A stretch of DNA of 64,000 nt from Polyangiaceae bacterium. Lineage in GTDB: Bacteria; Myxococcota_A; Polyangia; Polyangiales; Polyangiaceae. The notes under the pieces are model-generated. The model ran no database searches. It was not told the DNA's origin and worked only from the letters and a program-made list of their open reading frames with translations. Shown here piece after piece: positions 1-6,802 of the stretch; positions within the stretch are counted from its first letter, which is position 1, and each line of letters starts with the position of its first letter. The translations under genes and the position numbers were made by a program. The stretch spans positions 310,001-374,000 of the forward strand of contig JACKEB010000015.1 of the NCBI GenBank assembly GCA_020633205.1, written 5' to 3'.

Positions 1-95
1 GCGAGCGGAGTGGTGTTGCTGATCAGTCGCTCTCGCGAGTCCGAGGTGCACGCCCGAGTGGGGCTTGGCAGCGTTGGTGTTGGAGGTCGATTCTG

Positions 96-1397
96 ATGCG
101 CCGCGTGACCTGGGGTGTGAGCGCCGGAGTGCTGTGCGCGCTCGCCGTGACCGGAGGCTGCCTGCTGCCCAACTTCGAGAAAGTGGACGGCACGGCAGGC
201 GCGGGCGGTACCGCGGGGCAAGGCGGCAGCGCGGGTATTGGAGGCAGCGCAGGCAACGGTGGTGCGGCGGGCAACGGCGGTACTGCTGGCAACGGCGGTA
301 CCGCTGGCAACGGCGGTACTGCTGGCAACGGCGGTACTGCTGGCAACGGCGGTACTGCTGGCAACGGCGGTACTGCTGGCAACGGCGGTACTGCTGGCAA
401 CGGCGGTACTGCAGGTGGCGCAGGCAGCCCCGGCGACTGTCCAAGCGGTACCACCACGGACACACCGGCGAGCTGCGGTTCGGGTCCGCTCTTGGGCTGC
501 GGGACGGACAAGACCGACGACTGCTGCTCGACGACTTGCTTGCCTGGCGGCACGTTCAGTCGGAGCTACTCAAAGGCGTCGGAACAGGGTTGGACGGATC
601 CTCAGTACACGGCGACGATCAGCCCCGTCTATCTGGATATCTACGAAGTGACCCACGAGCGCTTCAACGCTTTTCTGGATGCGGGAGAGGGGATCGCAGC
701 GAACCCGCCGTCGCTCAACAGCGGAGCATTCGGTGATTTCCCCGGTTGGCAGTCTGGCTGGCCCTTGCCCAACGACAAGGCCGAGTATGCGACCCAGTTC
801 TCTGGTGGCGATGGCTACTGCACAGGCGGCTCAGGGTGGGGTGGCAACGACGATCTACCCGTGAACTGCGTGACTTGGTACCAGGCGCTCGCCTTTTGCA
901 TCTGGGACGGCGGCCGCCTACCCACAGAGGCTGAGTGGAACTTTGCCTTCGCAGGCGGCTCGCAGGAGCGTCGATTTCCCTGGGGAGATGGCGCAGCGGG
1001 TAGTGGCTACGTCAAGCTATGCGATGATTTCCAGACAGGCGGAACCGCCTGTGAGATCCCCAATGCCTTCGCGCAGCCGGGTTCGTTCGACGACGCTGCG
1101 AGAGGCCGCTGGGGCCACGCCGATCTGGCGTCCAACGTCATCGAATGGATGCTGGATTCGGGAAGCCTCGAGGCGGGCGGCGCCATCCGCCAGACACCTC
1201 TCAGCGAGTACCCGATGCCGTGCAGCGATTGCGTGTACTGGAACGGGCTGGACGATGGCAGGATGATTCGCGGCGACGGTGCGGTCGGACGCTTCGACAC
1301 GCTCGAGGTGGGGTTGCGTCAGGCAGAACACGCTCAAGTGATGGCGAGCACCGGCACCGGGTTCCGCTGCGCGCGGCCGGCGAAGCTGCCGAACTAG
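96..1397 (+). CDS. Lipoprotein with Gly-rich repeat spacer and FGE/SUMF1-type domain
   Basis: Predicted exported lipoprotein of 433 residues. The signal peptide ends at a lipobox-like VTGGC (Cys22). Residues about 33-112 are a low-complexity NGGTAG-type spacer encoded by an 18-bp tandem repeat. Residues about 150-430 look like the formylglycine-generating-enzyme (SUMF1) fold: the DIYEVTHERF start, VNCVTWYQALAFC, GRLPTEAEW, FPWGD, SNVIEW and the closing GFRCAR are visible. The paired active-site cysteines of true FGE are not evident near the C-terminus, so I infer a non-catalytic or differently acting member, possibly carbohydrate or protein binding on the cell surface. The start gives a complete signal peptide. 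The 3' neighbour is convergent. Confidence 0.8.
   Translation: MRRVTWGVSAGVLCALAVTGGCLLPNFEKVDGTAGAGGTAGQGGSAGIGGSAGNGGAAGNGGTAGNGGTAGNGGTAGNGGTAGNGGTAGNGGTAGNGGTAGNGGTAGGAGSPGDCPSGTTTDTPASCGSGPLLGCGTDKTDDCCSTTCLPGGTFSRSYSKASEQGWTDPQYTATISPVYLDIYEVTHERFNAFLDAGEGIAANPPSLNSGAFGDFPGWQSGWPLPNDKAEYATQFSGGDGYCTGGSGWGGNDDLPVNCVTWYQALAFCIWDGGRLPTEAEWNFAFAGGSQERRFPWGDGAAGSGYVKLCDDFQTGGTACEIPNAFAQPGSFDDAARGRWGHADLASNVIEWMLDSGSLEAGGAIRQTPLSEYPMPCSDCVYWNGLDDGRMIRGDGAVGRFDTLEVGLRQAEHAQVMASTGTGFRCARPAKLPN
252..413 (+). repeat. 18-bp tandem repeat (9 units) inside lipoprotein gene
   Basis: Nine contiguous 18-bp units, GGCAACGGCGGTACTGCT with few changes, begin at 252, 270, 288 and so on, and end at 413. 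They encode NGGTAG repeats. The unit length is a multiple of three, so copy-number change keeps the frame. Near-perfect identity between units suggests recent expansion or homogenisation by slippage. Confidence 0.95.
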
Positions 1398-1505
1398 TGT
1401 CCTGTCTCCGTAGTTCGCTGCAAAACTCGCGCGCCCAAAGAGGCTGTGGGCGCACGAGTTCGGGTGCTGCTGCATCCGGGCGCTGGGCTAACGCGCATCT
1501 GCTCC

Positions 1506-2069
1506 TCAAAGCTCGCGGACGTTCTCGAAACATACGTCGAGGTTTCCCAAATCGAGCTGCCGTACGGATACGTCGGCCTGCTGCCCAAAAAAGGCGCAGG
1601 CCGCTTCCAAGAGCCCCACGTGGAACGGGATTGGGTGCCACACATCTCGGATCCCGATCACCATGCGCTGGTCGTTCACCTCGATCACCTCCACGTTTCC
1701 CACGTCTTGGGTGAGGCGATACGCCCTGGGCATGGCGCGAACGGCGGTCTGCAGATGGCCCGCTGCGAGGGTCATGAAGGTCTTGCCCGCAAGGGACTCG
1801 CTGAAGCCCTTTACGGCGAACCCGCCGACCCGCCACAGCGACTCTCCCAGTCCCAGGCGAGGAAAGAGTGTCTCCGCAGCCCGCAGACACAGGACGTTGT
1901 AGTCCCGCATCGGGTAGAGCTTGAAGGCGACGCGCTCCGCCTTCTCGTGCAGCGCACGCTGGATGACGTTGAACTGCACGCCTCGGATGTTGTGGTGGGC
2001 GGGCGTTCCTTCGAGCACCGGACGTGGGTCGCAGGCCGCTGTGACGTCGAACGCTTCGAAACCTAGCAC
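1506..2069 (-). CDS. DUF2378 (TIGR02265)-like protein
   Basis: 187-residue cytoplasmic protein with a GTG start. The layout resembles the DUF2378/TIGR02265 family, which is expanded in myxobacteria: an N-terminal segment, an LYPMRDYNVLCLRAAETLFP helix, a Gly/Phe-rich middle, GKTFM, an AMPRAY segment and a closing HVGLLEAACAFFG...VRQLDL sheet-helix unit. The family has no established biochemical function. The gene stands alone, diverging from the next gene across about 150 bp. No clear Shine-Dalgarno precedes the GTG, so the start is uncertain. The family call is by pattern recognition only. Confidence 0.6.
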   Translation of the reverse strand: MLGFEAFDVTAACDPRPVLEGTPAHHNIRGVQFNVIQRALHEKAERVAFKLYPMRDYNVLCLRAAETLFPRLGLGESLWRVGGFAVKGFSESLAGKTFMTLAAGHLQTAVRAMPRAYRLTQDVGNVEVIEVNDQRMVIGIRDVWHPIPFHVGLLEAACAFFGQQADVSVRQLDLGNLDVCFENVREL

Positions 2070-2220
2070 GACATAAAGCTAACGGACGTTTCACGCATTT
2101 CGCGACACGGAAAAGCAACTGACGTGGAGCAACGCAGCGTCGATGTGGGCAGGAGTGAGACTCGCTACTCGTTGCTCCCGCTAGCGTGCTGTGTTGAGCT
2201 GACGCCGAGGAGGTCTGTGG

Positions 2221-2634
2221 ATGCTGTATGACCTGATAGTCGGACCGGCCAATTCAGCCGAGCAGATAAGCAGTGAAGGCGTTCCAACGGACACCTTCGA
2301 GGGCGCTTCGATCAAGCCGGTTGATACGGTGAAACTCGAGAAGCTGCAACGGCTCCTCCTGCCAGACGCTGATGTCGGGTGGACCGGTGAACCTTCGATG
2401 ACCAACGACGAAGGTCCCTGGGTGTTTCGCTTGCCACCAGAGTTTGTTTCCGCATTGAATCAGCTAGGCGGGGCCGAGCATCGACGGGTGCTGGATGCGT
2501 GGGCGGCAACCGAGGAGTTCGCACTGGATCGCGTGAAGCCACGCGATGTCGCCGAGTGCCTGAGCATCATCCAACGACTCGCGGCCCGAGCGCGGGAGAC
2601 CCAGCAGAGCCTGTTCTTGTGGATGTCCTTGTGA
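2221..2634 (+). CDS. Hypothetical protein
   Basis: 137 residues, not recognised. A strong Shine-Dalgarno, GAGGAGG, lies at 2207-2213, seven bases before the ATG, which supports the start and a real gene. The protein is acidic and mostly helical at the C-terminus (EFALDRVKPRDVAECL, then an Arg/Ala helix and an FLWMSL end), with no signal peptide or membrane segment. PWVFRLPPEFVSALNQL looks like a short beta-helix element. It may form a unit with the small membrane genes downstream, but the 94-bp gap makes that only a possibility. Confidence 0.6.
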   Translation: MLYDLIVGPANSAEQISSEGVPTDTFEGASIKPVDTVKLEKLQRLLLPDADVGWTGEPSMTNDEGPWVFRLPPEFVSALNQLGGAEHRRVLDAWAATEEFALDRVKPRDVAECLSIIQRLAARARETQQSLFLWMSL

Positions 2635-2728
2635 ACGCCCACAGGGCGAACTTCCGTTGCGGTGAGATCCCCCGCATCCCGAAGTAGTTTTCGCCCAAGT
2701 TCACCGCGCGCTGTGAGGTCTCGCAGCT

Positions 2729-3130
2729 GTGCAACGTGCGCTGCGCCCCTTGCTCACGTTGTGGGCCTTCGTGTTCCCGCTCTGCCTGAGCCTGAGCTAC
2801 GTCTGGCACGCGCGTGAGCAGACGTCATCCGGGCCCTGCTTGGTCACCAAAGAGATCCGCCTGCAGGGAGGCAATCTCAGCGTGTTCAACGTTTGCTGGT
2901 CACGGGGCTGGAAGGAGTCCCACGCAGCAATCCACGGTCCGGTACTTGGCGGTGTCGTAGAACCCGTGGGCTACGGCGTCACTGTCAGCGTCTACTGGTT
3001 TGCGGGGTGCGCCTGGTTCAGTTGCCTCTTCATCGCGGCAGCCCGCGAAGCGAGGGCGAGGCAGCGGGCGAAACGACGCGTTCGCCAGACCCCGACCAGA
3101 GCAAGCGTTGGCCGTTCGGAGGCTGCTTGA
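2729..3130 (+). CDS. Small two-helix membrane protein, paralogue of the next gene
   Basis: 133 residues with a GTG start. There is an N-terminal hydrophobic helix (about residues 7-25, LLTLWAFVFPLCLSLSYVW), an exported loop of about 60 residues, a second helix (about 88-105, VYWFAGCAWFSCLFIAA) and a basic cytoplasmic tail. The next gene has the same plan and similar key positions (LLTL-FAFP, Y-W, a GP-LG-V motif, a Trp-rich second helix), so the two look like a tandem duplication. No known family recognised. Its stop overlaps the TTG start of the next gene. Confidence 0.55.
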   Translation: MQRALRPLLTLWAFVFPLCLSLSYVWHAREQTSSGPCLVTKEIRLQGGNLSVFNVCWSRGWKESHAAIHGPVLGGVVEPVGYGVTVSVYWFAGCAWFSCLFIAAAREARARQRAKRRVRQTPTRASVGRSEAA

Positions 3131-3510
3131 CGGCGCCTGTCAACGCACGTGCCGTGAGTCACCTGCTCCTGACCCTGGCGCTCTTTGCGTTCCCCATGTG
3201 TTGCGACCTGACCTACTGCTGGGACGACGACTCGGGGCTGCAACGCCTGGTCGGCTTCGAGAACGGTTCTCTCGTGTTGATGTGGAGCGTGGCACCCCTC
3301 CAAGAGGGCTGGAGCTTGCTGCCTCACGGTCCAAGACTTGGCGTCGTCGGTGCCGGAATTGGCCCCGAACGGAGTGGCTGGTTGGTGTGCTCTTGGCTCG
3401 TGATGACGTTCGTCTGGTTCGCCTTTCAGTACCTAAAGGTCGGCCTCTGGAAGGGCCTGAAAATGCTCCACGAATCAGGCCCAAAAATCGCCAAAACAGC
3501 TAAATTTTAG
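3127..3510 (+). CDS. Small two-helix membrane protein, paralogue of preceding gene
   Basis: About 127 residues from a TTG at 3127. The TTG is preceded by GGAGG at 3118-3122 and overlaps the upstream TGA (TTGA), which argues for translational coupling; a GTG at 3154 is the alternative. One helix lies near LLLTLALFAFPMCCDLTYC and a second near WLVCSWLVMTFVWFAF, with a loop containing GPRLGVVGAGIG between. The C-terminus is Lys-rich. Function unknown. The shared plan with the preceding gene points to duplication and divergence, and perhaps a two-component membrane complex. Confidence 0.55.
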   Translation: MTAPVNARAVSHLLLTLALFAFPMCCDLTYCWDDDSGLQRLVGFENGSLVLMWSVAPLQEGWSLLPHGPRLGVVGAGIGPERSGWLVCSWLVMTFVWFAFQYLKVGLWKGLKMLHESGPKIAKTAKF

Positions 3511-3654
3511 CTGAATTCGTCGTCTCTGGATGCTAGATATGGGGAGTCGAAACAGGGGGTGCGAAGCAGGCTCTTGAGAGAGCCCGAGGCCCCTTCACGT
3601 CTGCTCTATCTCGCCGAGTTGGTCGCTGAAGCTGCCAAAGCCGTGGCTCACGGA

Positions 3655-3668
3655 TTTTGGGGGGAGGG
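3655..3668 (+). repeat. Copy of dispersed G-rich motif
   Basis: TTTTGGGGGGAGGG, in the 253-bp space between the membrane-protein pair and the GyrB-like ATPase gene. The space also has a small hairpin GGCTCT-TGAG-AGAGCC at 3569-3584. Confidence 0.75.
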
Positions 3669-3763
3669 CACGCGTCGAGCAAGTTCTTGAGGGTCAAATC
3701 TTTTGCCTCGAGGAAACGGCCGCGGCTGCGTTGTGCAGGTGCGCGCAAAGCATTGGAGGAAGC

Positions 3764-4861
3764 ATGGGCGAGAACGAATATTCGGCAGCGAACATCACTG
3801 TGCTCGAGGGACTGGAGCCTGTTCGGAAGCGACCAGGAATGTACGTGGGAGACGTGCACAATGGGAGTGGTCTGCACCATCTGTTCCGGGAGGTGCTGGC
3901 GAACGCGTTGGATCAACACCTCGCGGGGCACTGCAATCAAATCGCCGTTGAACTTGGCGCGGACGGTTCGTGCACCGTTGAAGACGACGGACTTGGTATC
4001 CCTGCGGAGGGACTCGAGGGTCGCTTCATCGAGCGAATGATGACCACGCTACATGCCGGTTCAACGTTTGACGGTCACTATCCACACGACCACATCGCTT
4101 CGCACGGCGTGGGCCTGAGTCCCGTCAACGCGCTGTCTGCATGGGCCTTGGTGGAGACCTTCAGAGGGGGCATTCACTATCGTCAACGCTTCGCCAGGGG
4201 CTTCAAGGCTTCGGAGCTTGAACGGCTGGGAACAACCGAGCGCCGCGGGACGCGTATGAGTTTCCTTCCGGACGCGGAGATCTTTTCAGAATGCAGCTTT
4301 AGTCGCCGGAAGATCGAGCAGAAGCTCGTGGAGTTGGCGCTGGCGCTACCCACGGTCTCGTTCTCTCTTTGTGACCGTCGCGCAGAGATCATCCGACGTC
4401 CATCGGGCTTTCGGAGCCTTGTCGAAGGCAAAGGTGACTTCAGTGCGTCGCCTTTTTGCGTGCACCAGGAAGTTGATGGGGTGCGCATTGAGGCGGTTGC
4501 AGCTTGGAGTGACACCGGGACGGCGCAGATCGAGAGCTACGCCAACTACTGCAGAACGAGCGGCGGAGGTACACACGAAGAAGGCCTGTTCCTCGGGCTC
4601 CGCGAAGGGCTGCGGTTAGCCGCGGAGGACGTGACGAATTGGAGCGAGTGTGCGGAAGAAGCTGAACTTCGCAGGGGGCTGACGGCTGCTGTGTGTGTGC
4701 GCTTGGCGGATATCGAGTACGACAGTCCCACGCGCAGTCAGTTGGCCACCCGGCGCGTCGGTAGCCTCGTGCATCGCCTAGTCGCTCGCGAGTTTGCTGC
4801 GTACCTGCGCGGCGAACCCGCGTTGCTCGAGCACCTCACGCGAAGAATGCGCGCTGAGTAG
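3764..4861 (+). CDS. Stand-alone GyrB/ParE-type ATPase (GHKL plus transducer), no TOPRIM
   Basis: 365 residues from the ATG at 3764, preceded by GGAGGAAGC. The whole protein aligns with the N-terminal half of GyrB: NITVLEGLEPVRKRPGMYVGD, GSGLHHLFREVLANALD (the catalytic-type Glu and the Mg-binding Asn are kept), VEDDGLGIP, HGVGLSPVNALS, then a transducer with GGTHEEGLFLGLREGL. It stops where GyrB would continue into TOPRIM, so it cannot bind DNA like a topoisomerase B subunit. The QTK loop (Q335/K337 in E. coli GyrB) reads SPTR here. It is not adjacent to any gyrase gene. I infer a paralogue with intact ATP binding but a different role; this is not an edge truncation, because a normal stop follows. 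Confidence 0.8.
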   Translation: MGENEYSAANITVLEGLEPVRKRPGMYVGDVHNGSGLHHLFREVLANALDQHLAGHCNQIAVELGADGSCTVEDDGLGIPAEGLEGRFIERMMTTLHAGSTFDGHYPHDHIASHGVGLSPVNALSAWALVETFRGGIHYRQRFARGFKASELERLGTTERRGTRMSFLPDAEIFSECSFSRRKIEQKLVELALALPTVSFSLCDRRAEIIRRPSGFRSLVEGKGDFSASPFCVHQEVDGVRIEAVAAWSDTGTAQIESYANYCRTSGGGTHEEGLFLGLREGLRLAAEDVTNWSECAEEAELRRGLTAAVCVRLADIEYDSPTRSQLATRRVGSLVHRLVAREFAAYLRGEPALLEHLTRRMRAE

Positions 4862-4885
4862 CGCGCATTCCTCGCGGATATGCGG

Positions 4886-5209
4886 CTAGTGACCGCCGAC
4901 GAGACGCACCAATGTGCCGAGCACGTGGTTGAACTGGCGCGCGAGCTGGGGCTCTACGGGAGGGAGGTAGCGGTGTGCCGCCGCGACCTCGAAGCAGGCG
5001 AGCGCCTCCCGCAGCGAGCCCAGCGCGTTGTAGTAGTGCGCCTTGCGGTTGCGGCCCTGGCTGTAGCTGCCTTCGGCAAGGTTGAGCGGCGCGCTCGAGA
5101 GAGCGCGCCGACACTGCCGAGCGAGGTCAGGGTCGTGGCGTTCGAGTTGGGACAAGAGCGGCTGGACTGAATCGATCAGGGAAAGTAGGACGGGATAGAT
5201 TCGCAACAT
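4886..5209 (-). CDS. Four-helix-bundle protein (23S rRNA IVP / Avd-like family)
   Basis: 107 residues from the ATG at 5209. The sequence fits the four-helix-bundle family (PF05635/TIGR02436): RIYPVLLSLIDSV opening helix, LERHDPDLARQCRRA, the family-typical SAPLNLAEGSYSQGRNRKAHYYNALGSLREAL and a last helix with FNHVLGTLVRLV. Members occur as proteins encoded in 23S rRNA intervening sequences and as Avd-type accessory proteins of retroelements; most free-standing copies have no known job. No rRNA or reverse transcriptase is nearby. Its upstream flank is an unusual repeat- and hairpin-rich region (5210-5880). Confidence 0.8.
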   Translation of the reverse strand: MLRIYPVLLSLIDSVQPLLSQLERHDPDLARQCRRALSSAPLNLAEGSYSQGRNRKAHYYNALGSLREALACFEVAAAHRYLPPVEPQLARQFNHVLGTLVRLVGGH

Positions 5210-5880
5210 GGTGTTGTTCCTTCTTCGGTGACGGGCCACACACCGCGCGTGGCGCTCCACCCCCCGCGCCGCCGCGCGCAGGCGCGGTCGAGGCTGCGGG
5301 CAACGCCCGCACCGCGCGCAGCCACGCGCAGGACGCAGTCCGAGCCTGGCGAGCACGGCCCCGGCCTCGATCGCACCGAGCACGGCGGCACGATCCGGGC
5401 GAGAGCGCGCGGACGAGCGGGAGCGGGAGCGGGGGCTTCGCCTGGAGAGCGGGAGCGGGAGCGCACCCGCACCCGCACCCGCTGCGATGTTCGCGAAAGC
5501 GAACGAGCCCCGCTCCCGCTCAGTGGACCTCCGATGCGAGCGCAGCGAGCGAGCCGCTCCCGCCCTCGCTCTGGCAGATTCCGATGCGAGCGCAGCGAGC
5601 GAGCCGCGCTCGCCCCCGCTCCCGCCCTCCCAGCGAGCGCAGCGAGCGTCCCTCCCGCTCCCGCCCCCGCTCTTCTCTCTCCGCTCAAGCTCTCTCCGCA
5701 CCTGCCGTTCACCCTCGATGGGCGGGTTTGGCTCGCTCAAGGAGTGCGGTGTCGAACGTCAGACAGCTTTCAGTTGCAGCTCGGGCTAGCGGAGGGGCCT
5801 CCTCCCCCCCGTCCTCGCATGCGCATCCCGTCCATTCGGAAGCGGCCCACGCGCGTTGCCGCGAGATCTTCTCCGCCGCG
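5210..5880. repeat. Structured, repeat-rich non-coding region beside the four-helix-bundle gene
   Basis: About 670 bp with no convincing gene; the long open frames here are by-products of extreme GC and simple repeats. It contains an inverted repeat GCGGGC-AAC-GCCCGC (5296-5310), runs of GAGCGG/GAGCGGGAGCG (about 5414-5462), an ACCCGC run (5465-5480), a stem GTTCGC-GAAA-GCGAAC with a GNRA-type loop (5489-5504), and a 26-bp direct repeat at 5531-5556 and 5581-5606. A shorter relative of the direct repeat lies near 5629. CGCTCCCGCTC-type runs at the right end are complementary to the GAGCGGGAGCG runs on the left, so a long fold-back is possible. Confidence 0.8.
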
Positions 5881-6798
5881 ATGCAGGCGGCTCTCGCCCT
5901 GGACCCGCAGCAGCTGGAGGGTGAGCCGGCGCCCGCCTGCGAGCCCGCTGTTCAGGTTGCGCGAGACGCGCTGGGATCGGGGCGGGCAGCGCTCGCCGTG
6001 GTCTTGGAACGCGTTGAGCACGTCGAGTCGCCCTTTGCTGAGCGCGTTGGGGATGCGGCCTTCATGGCGCGCTTCGCCTTCGGGCAGCTGGACGCCGAAC
6101 TCACGCGGGCTGGCACGGGGGACCGGTGGCAGGTCGCGCGCTTGGTGGACAAGGTGCGGCGTGAACTCTTGCGCGGTCTGCGCAACGCTGAAGTCTTGAT
6201 GTGTCGCCTCCTCGAGGTACCGCCGCTGTCGACGTATCACTACGACGAAGTGGAGATCGCCCTCGCCACGCGCCACGCGTATTTTCGCCTGCGTCAGGGC
6301 GCCGAACGGACCCACGGAGCCGATCTCTGGAGCAATGTGCGCAGCGCGTCGAATAGTCTCTCGAAGCTCTGTGGACGTGACGCGTTCCAGACCCTTCGCG
6401 TCTACGACCGTCGTACGGTGCTCAAGTTGCGCCAGCGCATGCGAGACCTCTTCGACGTGAATAGCCAGGGGGAAATGGACGAGCAGGAGGCCTCCCGGGT
6501 GCTCGGCGAGTACCACAACTTCGTCGAAATTGCGCAAGAGGTGAACAAGCGCCCGGAGTTGATCGAGCACGATCGCGTGGTGCTGACGCGGCTGCAGCGC
6601 GACTGGCACGGGCTGAGCTACGCGGTGGTCAGCCGCGAGCTCGAGTCTGTGAAAGGGCGTGACCCGCGCCTCGATCAGGCGCTCGAGTGCGGGCTGTCCG
6701 CCGAGGCGCTCGAGGAAATCATCGACGATGCACTGAGCGCGCTAGGTGGCAAGGCCAGCGCGCACTGGGTCGCCGCGGCTGACATGCGTATCGCTTGA
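5881..6798 (+). CDS. Hypothetical helical protein
   Basis: 305 residues if translation starts at the ATG at 5881. The frame stays open upstream, but that part reads through the simple-repeat region and looks non-coding. The protein is soluble, Leu/Arg/Glu-rich and largely helical, without signal peptide, membrane segment or recognised motif. Visible stretches include LVDKVRRELLRGLRNAEVL, YHYDEVEIALATRHAYFRLRQ and RTVLKLRQRMRDLFDVN. It converges on the beta-helix lipoprotein gene with only four bases between the stops. Function unknown. Confidence 0.6.
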   Translation: MQAALALDPQQLEGEPAPACEPAVQVARDALGSGRAALAVVLERVEHVESPFAERVGDAAFMARFAFGQLDAELTRAGTGDRWQVARLVDKVRRELLRGLRNAEVLMCRLLEVPPLSTYHYDEVEIALATRHAYFRLRQGAERTHGADLWSNVRSASNSLSKLCGRDAFQTLRVYDRRTVLKLRQRMRDLFDVNSQGEMDEQEASRVLGEYHNFVEIAQEVNKRPELIEHDRVVLTRLQRDWHGLSYAVVSRELESVKGRDPRLDQALECGLSAEALEEIIDDALSALGGKASAHWVAAADMRIA

Positions 6799-6802
6799 GA
6801 CC

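Noticed and set aside
252..413. Possible CRISPR array
   Set aside because: Units are contiguous without unique spacers, they are in-frame codons of a lipoprotein and no cas gene is present.
1201..2118. 305-codon minus-strand frame across the end of the first lipoprotein gene and the DUF2378 gene
   Set aside because: Arg/Pro-rich, overlaps two better genes in other frames, no recognisable feature.
4886..5740. Longer 284-residue version of the four-helix-bundle protein
   Set aside because: The extra N-terminus reads simple repeats (Ser/Arg/Gly/Ala) of the structured region; family members begin near the Met at 5209.
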